64,000 bases of DNA, taken from positions 186,001 through 250,000 of the forward strand of contig OZ220686.1 in NCBI GenBank assembly GCA_965116435.1, in the 5' to 3' direction. The position numbers and the translations under genes are program-made. The notes beneath the pieces were generated by a model, which saw nothing but the letters and a program-made list of their open reading frames with translations, had not been told where the DNA came from and made no database searches. This DNA comes from VXPQ01 sp965116435 (lineage in GTDB: Bacteria; Bacteroidota; Rhodothermia; Rhodothermales; VXPQ01). This document shows positions 8,225 to 18,000 of the stretch, piece by piece. Numbering within the stretch: the first letter of the stretch is position 1; each line of letters opens with the position of its first letter.

Positions 8225-10624
8225 CTAAAAGAATTGTTTTATGCCGAATCCGATATGGTAATCGGGTTTGTCGAGGCGGCGCGTAACCCCGATCTGCAGA
8301 AAGCCCAGTATGCCGTTCAGCGCAACGGTGATTTCATGGTGCATCCCTTCCGTGGAAAGATGCTGTTCCGGGCGCTTCAGGAAGGGAGAGGAGGAAATCC
8401 AGGTCCGGGCATGGGCGCCGCCCACGATAATGCCGTAGCCGTTCTGCGCCAGCCCCTGAAGGCCAAGCAGTTCGAAGGGGACTGTCTGAAAATTGTGCTG
8501 CCAGAAGAAACCGATATGCCGGTCGCCTTCGTAGGGCCGCCCGACCTGTGTCCGCAACGAGCCGAACAGGAGGCCTTTGCCCAGGCTGCCGTCTATGATT
8601 CCGAAGCGTTGCACGGGCAAATCCCCAAGGGTCGCGCTGGCCGTCAGGTACAGGGACAGCACATTCGGGAAAATCCGTCGGGAGAAAAATGTGGGCACGC
8701 GCCATTGGGCGTTTGCGGCGAAGCGCGTGTACCCCTCTCCTGCGTCTTCCGCTGCGCCGCGTTCTATTTCCAGCTCGGCATATTGCCCCCCGAAGAAACG
8801 AGACATCACGCTCGGAGCGTCTCCATAGCGGACCTTGGCGGTAGCCGATAGCAGCCTCTGGTGGCTGACCGGCGGATTCGGGCGCGGGGCGCCCGATTTA
8901 CCCAGAAGATCGTAGCCCGTCGCTGCTTCGAGCGCTTCGGGCGTTTCGCGGCGGGCGGAAAGGGAGATGCGCATGCGGTTTCGATCATAATGGCCCAACA
9001 GCTCCAGCTTCTGGTTGTGGAGATAATCAAAATAGTCTCCTGCGCCGAGGAGGCTGTAGACGGACGCAAAAAATGCGCCGTACCGTTCCGACTGGTGGCG
9101 AGGCTCCGGCCCCCGGGACCAGCGGGCGCCGACGAAGCCCTGCTGCTCTGCGCCAAGCCGAACGCCGCCCGAGAGCGCATAGGACCACGGATCGTCCAGT
9201 TTGCGGCTCCATCCGCCCGTACTTTCTGCGAGCAGGCGCCCCGAATCGTATTGCAGGGACACGCCCCCGTGGAATCCCTCCACCCGATTGAATCGGAACC
9301 GGGGTTCCAGCCAATTCTGCCCGAATATAGACCAGGACGCGCTCGTGTCGCTTGCCGCATCCGTTTCGTCGTCGGTTGCGCCATCCAGACGCATCATCCA
9401 CCCTGTCGGCTCGAAGGCTTTTTCGAACGTCAGGGCGCTGTCAATGCTGGCGAAGGCGATGCGCTCCGGTTCGTCGAAGGGTACGGCGAGGCCTGCGCGG
9501 TCGAGCAACGTGTCGGCGGCTACGGCGTCCTGGTCCGTCCCGACGGATTTTCCTTCGGCGTAGAGGGAATCCGGGAGCGCAGCGTCGATTTCGTAATCCG
9601 TGAGGCGGGAGACTTGCCGGACCTTGAAGGTCGGGAACCTCAGCAGCGGACCGAAGGCAATGTCTATGCCCATCTCGGACCGGAAATCGACCGGAAGCCA
9701 TGCGCTGTCGTCAAAGGAGTCGTATTGCTGGTAGAGCGTAACGTCCACATTTTCGATCGGCGGCGGAAACAGAAAGGCCTTTCCTGGCACGAGCGCAACT
9801 TCGAGCAGCGCGCATTCGTCGGCCAGCACCGAGATGCTCCCGGAAAACGCAGTAGTCAGGCGGGTTCTGGGCGCCACGGCAATGTCGTACACCAGTTGAT
9901 CGTCGAAGAGGCGCGTATCCTGTAGCGAAAAACGGTAGAGATCCGTCGCATTCGGGTGCGTCACCCCGGCGAAATCGTAGCCGACCAGCGACACGTTGTC
10001 GTCGTAGAGATTGGCCATGAGCAGCGCGGCGGGCATATAATCGAGGCTTTCGCCGAGGTTCGATGTTTGCCGGCGGGACTTGACGAGTTCGCGCATGCCT
10101 TGCTCCTTGTCCCAGAAGACGTCGCTGAGCGTTTCGATAATGGCCACGATGCCCGTATCGTTCGAGACGGTGAAGCGTGTGTAGGCTTCGGCGGCGTAGG
10201 AGGAGAGGGCGGCGCGGCGTTCCTGTTTCCGGTCGATGACGCACCGCATGATGCCGACCGCCGGATCTTCGTCCGTCACGACGATCTCCGGCATCTGGAT
10301 GGCGGCGGGTTGCAAGCGGATTTCTATGTCCCGTACGGAACGATCGGGGATGGTGCGCCGCTCGGATGCGTAGCCAATGTAACGGAATGCAAGTTCGGCA
10401 GGGACGTCGGGGAGGGCTATTTCGAAGGCGCCGTCTGCGTTGGTGATGGTGCCGCGCCAGGTTCCTTCGATGCGGATGTTGGCGGACGGCAGGGATTCTC
10501 CGGTTTGCGCGTCAAGGACCCGCCCGCGCACGACATGTTCGGACTGTTCGGATTCCTGGGCGTGGGCTGCGGAAACGCCCGCGCATCCCGTCAACAGGAC
10601 CATAAAAAGAAGTTTGCGGAACAT
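8225..10624 (-). CDS. DUF5686-type outer-membrane protein with carboxypeptidase-regulatory domain
   Basis: A 799-residue exported protein. A signal peptide (MFRKLLFMVLLTGC... AHAQ) leads to a CarboxypepD_reg-like beta-sandwich (VVRGRVLDAQTGESLPSANI, then SERRTIPDRSV) and a long C-terminal region typical of Bacteroidota DUF5686 proteins. That region ends in aromatic-rich strands with the last residues HIGFGIKQFF, consistent with an outer-membrane beta barrel. An in-frame Met at 10657 falls inside repeat C, so ATG 10624 is chosen. It is the last gene of the minus-strand envelope block, about 100 bp after exbD. Substrate or ligand is unknown. Confidence 0.8.
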   Translation of the reverse strand: MFRKLLFMVLLTGCAGVSAAHAQESEQSEHVVRGRVLDAQTGESLPSANIRIEGTWRGTITNADGAFEIALPDVPAELAFRYIGYASERRTIPDRSVRDIEIRLQPAAIQMPEIVVTDEDPAVGIMRCVIDRKQERRAALSSYAAEAYTRFTVSNDTGIVAIIETLSDVFWDKEQGMRELVKSRRQTSNLGESLDYMPAALLMANLYDDNVSLVGYDFAGVTHPNATDLYRFSLQDTRLFDDQLVYDIAVAPRTRLTTAFSGSISVLADECALLEVALVPGKAFLFPPPIENVDVTLYQQYDSFDDSAWLPVDFRSEMGIDIAFGPLLRFPTFKVRQVSRLTDYEIDAALPDSLYAEGKSVGTDQDAVAADTLLDRAGLAVPFDEPERIAFASIDSALTFEKAFEPTGWMMRLDGATDDETDAASDTSASWSIFGQNWLEPRFRFNRVEGFHGGVSLQYDSGRLLAESTGGWSRKLDDPWSYALSGGVRLGAEQQGFVGARWSRGPEPRHQSERYGAFFASVYSLLGAGDYFDYLHNQKLELLGHYDRNRMRISLSARRETPEALEAATGYDLLGKSGAPRPNPPVSHQRLLSATAKVRYGDAPSVMSRFFGGQYAELEIERGAAEDAGEGYTRFAANAQWRVPTFFSRRIFPNVLSLYLTASATLGDLPVQRFGIIDGSLGKGLLFGSLRTQVGRPYEGDRHIGFFWQHNFQTVPFELLGLQGLAQNGYGIIVGGAHARTWISSSPFLKRPEQHLSTEGMHHEITVALNGILGFLQIGVTRRLDKPDYHIGFGIKQFF

Positions 10625-10649
10625 GGGGAGGGGAGGGGAACAGAATAAA

Positions 10650-10686
10650 GGATGCACAGATCTTCGCGGACTTAATCAGAGCATCC
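10650..10686. repeat. Minimal MITE derivative, copy C
   Basis: Only 37 bp: the left terminus GGATGCAC joined directly to the right terminus TCTTCGCGGACTTAATCAGAGCATCC. It is the smallest two-ended copy and suggests deletion between the ends. It lies between exbD and the DUF5686 gene. Confidence 0.7.
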
Positions 10687-10758
10687 TAAAGGGAATGCAA
10701 TTCGGAAATGTACGAATCGGGGCGTCGCAGGTTACAAAAAAGCGGCGCGGAGCGCGCA

Positions 10759-11160
10759 TTACGGACGGCCTCGTTCTGTGGCCATGAGCACGCGCAGGTC
10801 CAGGGCCCGCGCCAGGTTGGCCACCAGGGCGAATTGCGCCACCGTGGCGTCCTCGTCGGCGCGCAGGACCAGCGCGGTGCGGTCGCCTTTCGCTTCGCGC
10901 AGGGCCTCGGCGAGTTGTTCGCGCTGGACGGCATGCTGGTTCACGTAATACTGGCCGTCCGCCGTAATGGCGACCGAGACGTAGCGATCGTCCATGGGGG
11001 CGGAGGTTTCGGCTTGGGGAAGGTTCACCTGAATGCCAAACTGCGGAATGAAATTCGACGTCAGGAGAAAGAAGACGAGCAACAGCAATACGATGTCCGT
11101 AAGCCCGGCGAGGCTGTATGTGGAAAGCGGCTTGTTTTGGCTGGAGAAGTTGAATTTCAT
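10759..11160 (-). CDS. ExbD/TolR-type proton-channel subunit
   Basis: A 133-residue inner-membrane protein. It has a short cytoplasmic N-terminus, one membrane helix (about 19-36, LTDIVLLLLVFFLLTSN) carrying the conserved acidic residue D22, and a periplasmic domain (VNLPQAETS... to VLMATERG). It partners with the TolQ/ExbB homologue 92 bp upstream to use the proton gradient to energise outer-membrane processes. No TonB, TolA or Pal is visible nearby, so whether the pair serves Tol-like or Ton-like work cannot be decided. Confidence 0.9.
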   Translation of the reverse strand: MKFNFSSQNKPLSTYSLAGLTDIVLLLLVFFLLTSNFIPQFGIQVNLPQAETSAPMDDRYVSVAITADGQYYVNQHAVQREQLAEALREAKGDRTALVLRADEDATVAQFALVANLARALDLRVLMATERGRP

Positions 11161-11252
11161 GGTCCCGGACGAATAGGCGGCGTGGAGAATGCTTGGGGAG
11201 GGAGGCGGGCAACGGACGGCAGGGGCGGGGCGTGCGTCGGGCGATGGCCGGA

Positions 11253-11969
11253 TTACTTGCCGGACGGGGCCGGTTCCTGCAACAAGTCGATGAAGTCCGT
11301 TGCGGAACGCTCCATATCGTTCACGAGCCGCCGGATTCTGGACAGGAGGAAATTATAGAAGAAAAATGCAAGGATGCCCACCACCAGTCCGGCTGCCGTG
11401 GTCAGCAAGGCCTCCCAGATGCCGCCTGCGAGGACGCTCGGATTTACGTTCCCTTCGAGCGCCTGGATTTCCTGGAAGGCCTGGATCATGCCGGTTACCG
11501 TTCCGAGAAAGCCGAGCATCGGCGCGATCCCCGCAATGCTGGCGAGCAACTCGGTGCGTTTCTCCAGTTCGAAGGCCTCGTGCTTGCCTTGCGCTTGCAC
11601 CGCGTCCTGAATTTCGGAAATAGGCCGACCCAGCCGCTCCAGCCCGTGCCGCAGGATGCGGGCAATGGGATTGTCTCTGGATTCGCAGTAGCCCATGGCG
11701 CCCTGCACGTCGCCTTCCTGTACGTAGGCGCGTACGCGGCGGGTCAGCGCCTCCGGGTCGGCGTTCGCCTTGCGGATGGTCGCGAGGCGCTCGACGAACA
11801 GGTAGATGGCGACGAAGGACAGGAGGAAGATGGGAATCATGATCCACCCGCCCAGGATGAGCGTGTCCAGCAAACTGGTTTGTTCGCTGGCGGCGGCTTG
11901 CATCATATTCGCCGCGGAATCGGCGGGCAGGGTAACGGATTGGGATAGCAACAGCGTGGAAAGGGTCAT
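11253..11969 (-). CDS. MotA/TolQ/ExbB-type proton-channel subunit
   Basis: A 238-residue inner-membrane protein with three helices at about 34-58, 141-163 (IAGIAPMLGFLGTVTGMI) and 183-209 (LLTTAAGLVVGILAFFFYN), the standard TolQ/ExbB architecture. The GFLGTV and TTAAGL signatures are intact. A hydrophilic N-terminal stretch rich in Ala and Gln precedes TM1. It forms the channel with the ExbD homologue downstream. The 111 bp between it and the SPOR gene could hold a promoter, but none is clear. Confidence 0.92.
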   Translation of the reverse strand: MTLSTLLLSQSVTLPADSAANMMQAAASEQTSLLDTLILGGWIMIPIFLLSFVAIYLFVERLATIRKANADPEALTRRVRAYVQEGDVQGAMGYCESRDNPIARILRHGLERLGRPISEIQDAVQAQGKHEAFELEKRTELLASIAGIAPMLGFLGTVTGMIQAFQEIQALEGNVNPSVLAGGIWEALLTTAAGLVVGILAFFFYNFLLSRIRRLVNDMERSATDFIDLLQEPAPSGK

Positions 11970-12080
11970 CGGCGTACGGCAAATGGATTCGATGGAAGAG
12001 GGCGGGCGGCGCTATGGGTTAAAGACCGTGTGAAAGACCGGGCGCAATATCGGGAGACGACCGGGTGCAAGATAGATAAA

Positions 12081-13013
12081 TCAGCGTATCCCTGGGATGC
12101 GCAGGACCCAGGCGTCCTGGGGCAATGCGTTGCCTGTCAGGGCGTCGCGTACGCGCGCGGCTTCTTCGAGCAGGTCGAATTGGCCAACGCCGACCCGGTA
12201 TAGGGCGGCGCCGTTTTGCGTATGGGACAGCACGATGGTGCGGAAGCCCTGCGCACGCCAGCCTTCGGCCCAGCCTTGGGCGCGCTCCTCGTTCGCTTCC
12301 GAGGCGACGACGATGGTGTAGCCGCCCCGAGTACGGTCTATCGGTTCGCGGCCCCGGAGCGGGTCCGGAGCAGCGGCCAGCGTGTCGGGGGCGGCGACTA
12401 CGGAGTGGGCGGCGTTCGTGGGTTGGGTTTCGTCGGTGGGCAAGGCGGTTTCGCCGGTATGTTCTGCGGCTTCGGCAGGAAGCAGCGTGGTTTCCGGAGG
12501 CATCGTTTCGGGCACGGGAAGCGCGGCTGTTTCCTGTGCGGCGGAGCGTTCCGGGGGTATGGCGGGGTTTCCCGTACGCTCCGTCAGCAGCAACCAGGCC
12601 GCCACCGCTATTATCGGCAGACCGATCCCGACGATCCAGGCGCTCAGGACGCTCCCGGCTTGTCCGGGCGCCCGGGCTCGGCCCGTTTTGCGGCGGGCGG
12701 AAGGCGCCCCCCCTCGCGGCGGGCGCGGATGCCCGCCGCGCACGGCGGCGCCTGTCGTTCGGGCCGGCGCCGGGTCCGCGAGCGGTATGGCGGGCAGCCC
12801 CGCAAACGGCGCATTGACGATTTCGACCAGGCCGGGGTCGGCTTTGAAAACCAGCCCTGCGTCGCTGGGCTCGAACGCGCCGATATGGTGAAGCCGCGCC
12901 GTCTCGCCCCGCGTCGTTTTATGGAGGATATCGCGAACGATTTCCTCCAGCAAGGGAGTTACCGTTTCCGGCGGACACCCGAGGCGTTGGGCGATTTCGC
13001 GGCCAAGGTCCAT
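12081..13013 (-). CDS. Single-pass membrane protein with HU-like N-terminus and C-terminal SPOR domain
   Basis: 310 residues. The N-terminal part (MDLGREIAQRLGCPPETVT... LHHIGAFEP) resembles the CCDC81/HU-like bacterial domain common in Bacteroidota SPOR proteins. A basic Pro/Arg linker, a membrane helix near 122-142 (AWIVGIGLPIIAVAAWLLL) and an acidic periplasmic linker follow. It ends in a SPOR fold (about 235-310, GGYTIVVASEANEE... FDLLEEAARVRDAL). SPOR domains bind denuded septal peptidoglycan, so a division or envelope role is inferred. The start overlaps the HU-like gene stop as TAATG, indicating translational coupling. Confidence 0.85.
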   Translation of the reverse strand: MDLGREIAQRLGCPPETVTPLLEEIVRDILHKTTRGETARLHHIGAFEPSDAGLVFKADPGLVEIVNAPFAGLPAIPLADPAPARTTGAAVRGGHPRPPRGGAPSARRKTGRARAPGQAGSVLSAWIVGIGLPIIAVAAWLLLTERTGNPAIPPERSAAQETAALPVPETMPPETTLLPAEAAEHTGETALPTDETQPTNAAHSVVAAPDTLAAAPDPLRGREPIDRTRGGYTIVVASEANEERAQGWAEGWRAQGFRTIVLSHTQNGAALYRVGVGQFDLLEEAARVRDALTGNALPQDAWVLRIPGIR

Positions 13014-13219
13014 TACGTCTGCGGCGTAAAAAGTATCTCGTTCCGGGGAGGAACGAATTCCGTGCCGCCCTCCTTTGTGCGCTGCCGCGCCGCGGCGTGG
13101 TGTTCGATGCGAAAAACGCCGAGCCCGGGCACTTGTACGTCCTGGCGCGTCGCCAGCGCTTCCCGGACGATGTCCGCGAGGGCCTGTTCGACCTGTTCCT
13201 GAAGAGGTTTGTGGGGCAT
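13013..13219 (-). CDS. Small HU/IHF-like DNA-binding family protein
   Basis: A 68-residue protein (MPHKPLQEQVEQALADIVREAL... VPGLGVFRIEHHAAA... NEILFTPQ). The pattern of an amphipathic helix pair followed by GLGVF and a basic beta arm is that of the HU-like fold, shorter than classical HU (about 90). It starts 2 nt after the barrel gene stop (ATG 13228 is an in-frame alternative) and overlaps the SPOR gene by one base. In Bacteroidota such domains often occur beside SPOR proteins, so a structural or envelope role rather than nucleoid packaging is possible. Confidence 0.7.
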   Translation of the reverse strand: MPHKPLQEQVEQALADIVREALATRQDVQVPGLGVFRIEHHAAARQRTKEGGTEFVPPRNEILFTPQT

Positions 13220-13221
13220 GT

Positions 13222-15084
13222 TCACCATTGCATGCGGGCGCCCAGCGCGATGCCGAACGGGGTCCGGTCGTAATGTTCCCACCGCGCCGCGCTGCCGGCA
13301 AGGATGTTGTCCAGGCGGAGCAAGGCCCCGATGCGGGGCGTAACCGGGTACAGGGCGCTCAGGTTCATATCGAGATAGCCGTCCAGGTCGTCCGTCTCGG
13401 CGACCGCGGGGCGCCGCGCGCTTTCGTAGTCCAGCGTGGCTTGCAGGAAACCGCTTCCGTTCCGGAAAAACCAGGACAGGCCTCCGTGCCCCGTAACGGC
13501 CCCGAAATAGGGAATATCCGTGTCGTCCTCCTTCAGCGCGCCGTTTCGGACCGAAAATCCCGCCACGAAACTCCATTTCGCCGGAAGGTGGAAGGATATG
13601 TCTCCGCCGCCGTAGGCTATGGTTGCGGCGGCGTACCGGGCGGCCATTATGCCCTGCGCGTATCCCTCGGTTTCGCGTAGGCTGGCCGCCTCGAAATAGC
13701 GATAGTTGGGAGCGTTCGCGTAGCCGCCGTACGCGTCGAATCCGATGGCGCCGACCTGTATGCGGCTGCCCACTCGCAGGTCCAGGGTGTAGACGTCCGG
13801 CTGCACCCTCGGGCGATCGAGGAGGAACGGATTTTCCCGGTACATGGATCGGGTGGATCGGTGTTCTGCGCGCGCGTCGTTGCGGGCGTAGACCTGCACG
13901 GCGGGCAGCACCTGGAAATCCAGCCGGATATTCGGCGCAATCCAGGAGGAGGCGGCCGAATCGCGCTCGGCGAAGGTCATAAAACGCAGCCCCCCGTCGA
14001 TCCGAAGCGCAGGCCCGGGGCGCATCTGCATCGCGGCCCCAAAGTCCAGCATGGATACGCCGCCGGGCGCCTCCTCGTCGAAGCCAAGCCGGAGCATGTG
14101 CACCGTTCCCGCCACGTCGCTGCGCTTCGCTACGGGGAGCGTCAGGGCGCTTTCCAGCGCAAGCGCCGATTCGCTGCGTTGGAAGATATGGTCGTCGTCC
14201 TGCAGGTCTTCCGGGAGGGCGTCCGTTTCCGAGGACTGCGCCCGGTACTGCGCCCGCGCCTCAAAGCGCGCCCGGCCCGTATCGTTTGTTTTGATCCATA
14301 GCGCGCCGCCCCCGCCCTGTCCCCGCCGCACCGGAGCGGCCTGCAGGTCGGACGTATGCCCGGCGTCGTAGCGCCAGGCGGCCTTCATGGGCGCAGGTTC
14401 TGCGGATTCCGCGGCTTCGACGGGTCCGATGGCCGGGAGCGCGCCATACATGCGCCGCGCATGGGCGAACCCTTCCAGATCCAGGCCAAACGAAACGGGT
14501 CCGGTTTGTTGCTGCACGCCGACGAGCGCCTCAAACGTATCGAACGACGCCGATACATTGTCCGGCATATCTGCGGACGAGTGCCCTTCGCTGCCTGCAT
14601 AGTTGAGGCGGGCGCGGAACGCGGCGCGGCGGGACAGCGGCCCTTCGGCGCGCAGGCGCATCGTGCGTCCCAGATAGCGCCCGCCGGCGGCTTCCGCCAT
14701 GCCCCGCCCCGGAACGCCGCTGGTGAGGGAGGCCGCCGGCGCAGGTTCGAGCGTGCTTAGGGGGCTTTCCGGCAAGTCGGCGCTTTTTTGTTTATAGGAT
14801 TCCACCCAGGGCCGCCGGTCCGCCGGGACCGAAGCGACGCGCGGCGGCGGGTTGAACCCGATCAGGGGTTGTCGCTGAAGCGACGGCAACGAAATATCCA
14901 GGCCCGCCCGGATTTCCACGACCTGCGGGGTAATGTCGGGGAGCGCCGGGGCGGTTTCTTCGGCCTCCTGCGCCTCGGCAGGCAGGGCGATGCAAGCGCC
15001 TGACAGAAGCGCCAGCAGCACGGCGCCGGTTCGGAAGGCCGCGCGGCGGGCAGAAAATAATCTGTAACGATGGGTGTAGCGCAT
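13222..15084 (-). CDS. Predicted outer-membrane beta-barrel protein
   Basis: 620 residues from ATG 15084. A basic start and hydrophobic signal (RTGAVLLALLSGACIALPAEAQ) lead to a Pro-rich periplasmic stretch (VPADRRPWVESYK) and then about 450 residues of alternating polar/aromatic strands ending GIALGARMQW, a typical barrel C-terminus. I do not recognise a specific family; no TonB plug is evident. It begins 4 nt after the TPR gene stop and ends 2 nt before the HU-like gene, so it belongs to that operon. Confidence 0.7.
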   Translation of the reverse strand: MRYTHRYRLFSARRAAFRTGAVLLALLSGACIALPAEAQEAEETAPALPDITPQVVEIRAGLDISLPSLQRQPLIGFNPPPRVASVPADRRPWVESYKQKSADLPESPLSTLEPAPAASLTSGVPGRGMAEAAGGRYLGRTMRLRAEGPLSRRAAFRARLNYAGSEGHSSADMPDNVSASFDTFEALVGVQQQTGPVSFGLDLEGFAHARRMYGALPAIGPVEAAESAEPAPMKAAWRYDAGHTSDLQAAPVRRGQGGGGALWIKTNDTGRARFEARAQYRAQSSETDALPEDLQDDDHIFQRSESALALESALTLPVAKRSDVAGTVHMLRLGFDEEAPGGVSMLDFGAAMQMRPGPALRIDGGLRFMTFAERDSAASSWIAPNIRLDFQVLPAVQVYARNDARAEHRSTRSMYRENPFLLDRPRVQPDVYTLDLRVGSRIQVGAIGFDAYGGYANAPNYRYFEAASLRETEGYAQGIMAARYAAATIAYGGGDISFHLPAKWSFVAGFSVRNGALKEDDTDIPYFGAVTGHGGLSWFFRNGSGFLQATLDYESARRPAVAETDDLDGYLDMNLSALYPVTPRIGALLRLDNILAGSAARWEHYDRTPFGIALGARMQW

Positions 15085-15088
15085 CAGG

Positions 15089-18000
15089 TCAGAGCGATTC
15101 CTTTTCCCGTTCGGCGATCTCCGCGAACGGCGTTTCCCCAAATTCGTCCATCACGAGATCGTATAGCGAGGCGGCTTCTCCGGCGTCGCCAAGCGCCTGA
15201 AACGCCCGCGCCTGCTCCAGATAGCCCTGGGCAACCCAGTCGCCGAATCCCGGAAACAGCACGGAGAGGCGGCCCAACTCCTCAAGGGCCTCTTCGGCCC
15301 GACCGGTTTCCCGGAACAGTACGCCCAGACGGTACAGGGCCTCCGCGCCCGCCTCGTCCCGGCTGTTGCGCGCCACATGCCGATACAGCGGTTCGGCTTC
15401 GTCGTACCGCCCGTCTTCCTGGTATACGCGGGCAAGGCCCAGGTAGGCCGGATGCGTTTCTGCGGCGTGGGGCGCGGCGTCCATGGCGTCCCGGAGCAAT
15501 TGCTCGGCTTCGTCCGTCCGGTCGAGACGCAAGAGCGCCATGCCCTGCCCGTAGCGCGCTTCCGCGACCCGACGCGGATTGTCCTCGCTGTCGGATTCGA
15601 GCAGTTGGAACATCTCAAGGGCTTCCAGCGGGCGTTCCGTGTGCAGATACAAGCCGCCCAGCCGTCCGGCGGCCTCCGGGAAGCGTTCGCTGCCCGCGTA
15701 TTCCTCGATAATCTGCACGAAATGCGAAATGGCTTCCTCGGGTTCGCCGCGTTCTTCCAGCATCGTTCCGAGGTAATACTGGGCTTCCGCGCGCAAATAT
15801 TCGTCCTGCCCTTGCTGGATGAATGCCCGTAGTCCGGCGAGGGCTTCGTCCGTGCGTCCGCTTTGCAAATCGATTTCGGCCCGCCGGAACCGGAGTTCGT
15901 CCAGAATCGGCGAATCTGGATGCTCTTCCGCGAATTCGTCGAAAAATGCGGCGGCCGTCTCGGCGTCTCCGGTGGAAAGCAGCGCCAGCTGGATGCTCGC
16001 CGCCGCATCGGATACGTAGGCGCTGCCGGAATATTCTTCGAGCACGATCCGATAGGCGGCTACGGCTTCCTCGGCGCGTTCTGCGTTGAACAGGGCGTCT
16101 CCGACGCCGTATTGCGCTTTCGCCGCCAGCGGATCCCGGGGCCAGGTTCTTATCAGCGCCTCGTATTCCTCGACCGCCTGGTCGTAATCCTGATTTCTGA
16201 AGAAGATGTGCCCCATGCTGTAGCGGGCTTCCGGCCCCCAGTCGCTGCCCGGATAGAATTCCAGCAATTCCCGGAAGGCGCTGACGGCCTCGTAGGCTTC
16301 GCCCGCATGGTCGAAGGCCTGGGCAATCTGGTATTGCGCGTAGTCGCCGCCCTGGTCGCCTACGAGTCGGTACGTTCGGATGGCATTTGTGTATTGCTTT
16401 AATGCATAGTAGCTATCTCCAAGGCGCAGAAGGGCATCATTCCGGTAAGAAACAAATCCTTCCTCGTCGGAGACGCGGTGCTGATCCAGAAATGTCTGGA
16501 AGGCGTCTGCCGCATCCTCGTACCGGCTTCGGCGAAAGTGCGTCCAGCCGAGCGCATACCAGGCCGCCGTCTGGTGCTTTCCATCCGGAACCTCCCCGAT
16601 GTATTGCAGGAAAAGTTCTTCCGCACGGTCCAGATTATCCAGCTGGTAGACGCTTTCGGCGGCCCAGAACAAGGCTTCCTGTCCGCGATCCGAGCGCGGC
16701 GAGCGATCATGAATTTCCAGGAATCCGAGCATCGCCTCCCGGTACGCCTCGCTTCGGTACGCCAGCCATGCGCGCTGAAAGCGGACTTCTTCCCGCAGGC
16801 GTTCGGAGGCGGTGCCGGCGTCCACGGCCTGGTCGAAATGCCGAAACGCCTCCTCGAAATTTCCCAGCGCAATCGCCGTATTGGCCCGGTAGTACGCTGC
16901 CTCGCCCGCCAGTTCGTGGCCCGGCCAGGTTTCCTGCATCTGGCCAAAAACGCGCCAGGCGTCGTCCCAGCGATTTTGCCGGTAGTACAAGAGCGCCAGC
17001 TCGAAATGGGCGTGCGCCGCCAGTTCGTGTTCCGGCCAGTTCGCCAAAAAGTCTTCAAGTAGCCGAATGGCCGTCAGGGGTTCCAGCGCCAGGTCCTGAT
17101 TGATCGCCTCGTAGTAGGTGGCGCGGGCGGCAAGGTCGTCGCGTGCGCCCTCCCGGACCTCGGCGAACCGCTCGGCGGCCCACTGATGCACGCCCTCGAA
17201 ATAATAATTCCACCCCAGGCCGTAGAGGGCGGGCCGCCGGTACGCGCTGTCGGGATAGCGCTCGAGGAAGCGCCGGTACTGTACGATAGCCTGCTCGCTG
17301 TCGCGCAACTGATTGAGGGATTCCGCCTGCAGGAAAAGCGCCCGTTCCCGCCCGGCGTCGTCCAGCCCCCCGATGCGTTGTTCGATTTCGTCCAGCGCCC
17401 GGTCGTAATCGTCGAGTTCATAATACACTTCGGCCAGCGCCAGTCCGATATTGCGCGCATGGGACGATTCCGGATAGCGCGCGGCCAGCAATTCGAGCGC
17501 TTCAGCGGCTTCGTCGTACCGTTCCAGCCCGATCAGCGCGTATCCGCTTGCATACAGGGCGACGGGGGCGTACTCGGCGTTCCGGTATTCGTCGGCAGCG
17601 CGCTGGAAATACCCGAGGGCTTCCTCGTTCCGGTCCAGATGCTGCGCAGATACGCCCATGCGGTACAGGGTTCTTGCTGCAATGTCCGGCTCCGGTTCGT
17701 CCGCAAGCAGGTTCGAGAAGACGCGCAGCGCCTCGTCGTATTCTGCGTTCAGGTAGAAAAAATTGCCGAGCGCAAGGCGAGATTTCGCCGCCAGAGGATG
17801 CCCGGGCCGCTCAACTTCGAGGTGTTCGAAGCGCGCGATGGCCTCGCTGCGCAATCCGAGGGCCAGATGGGCTTCGGCTTCATAGTACAGCGCGTCGATC
17901 GCATGGAGATGGTCGGGACGCCGCCGCCGGAAGTCCGCAAAGGCCTCGATGGCTTCGCGGTACAGGTGCGCTGCGTACAGATCGCGCGCCTCGACGAACG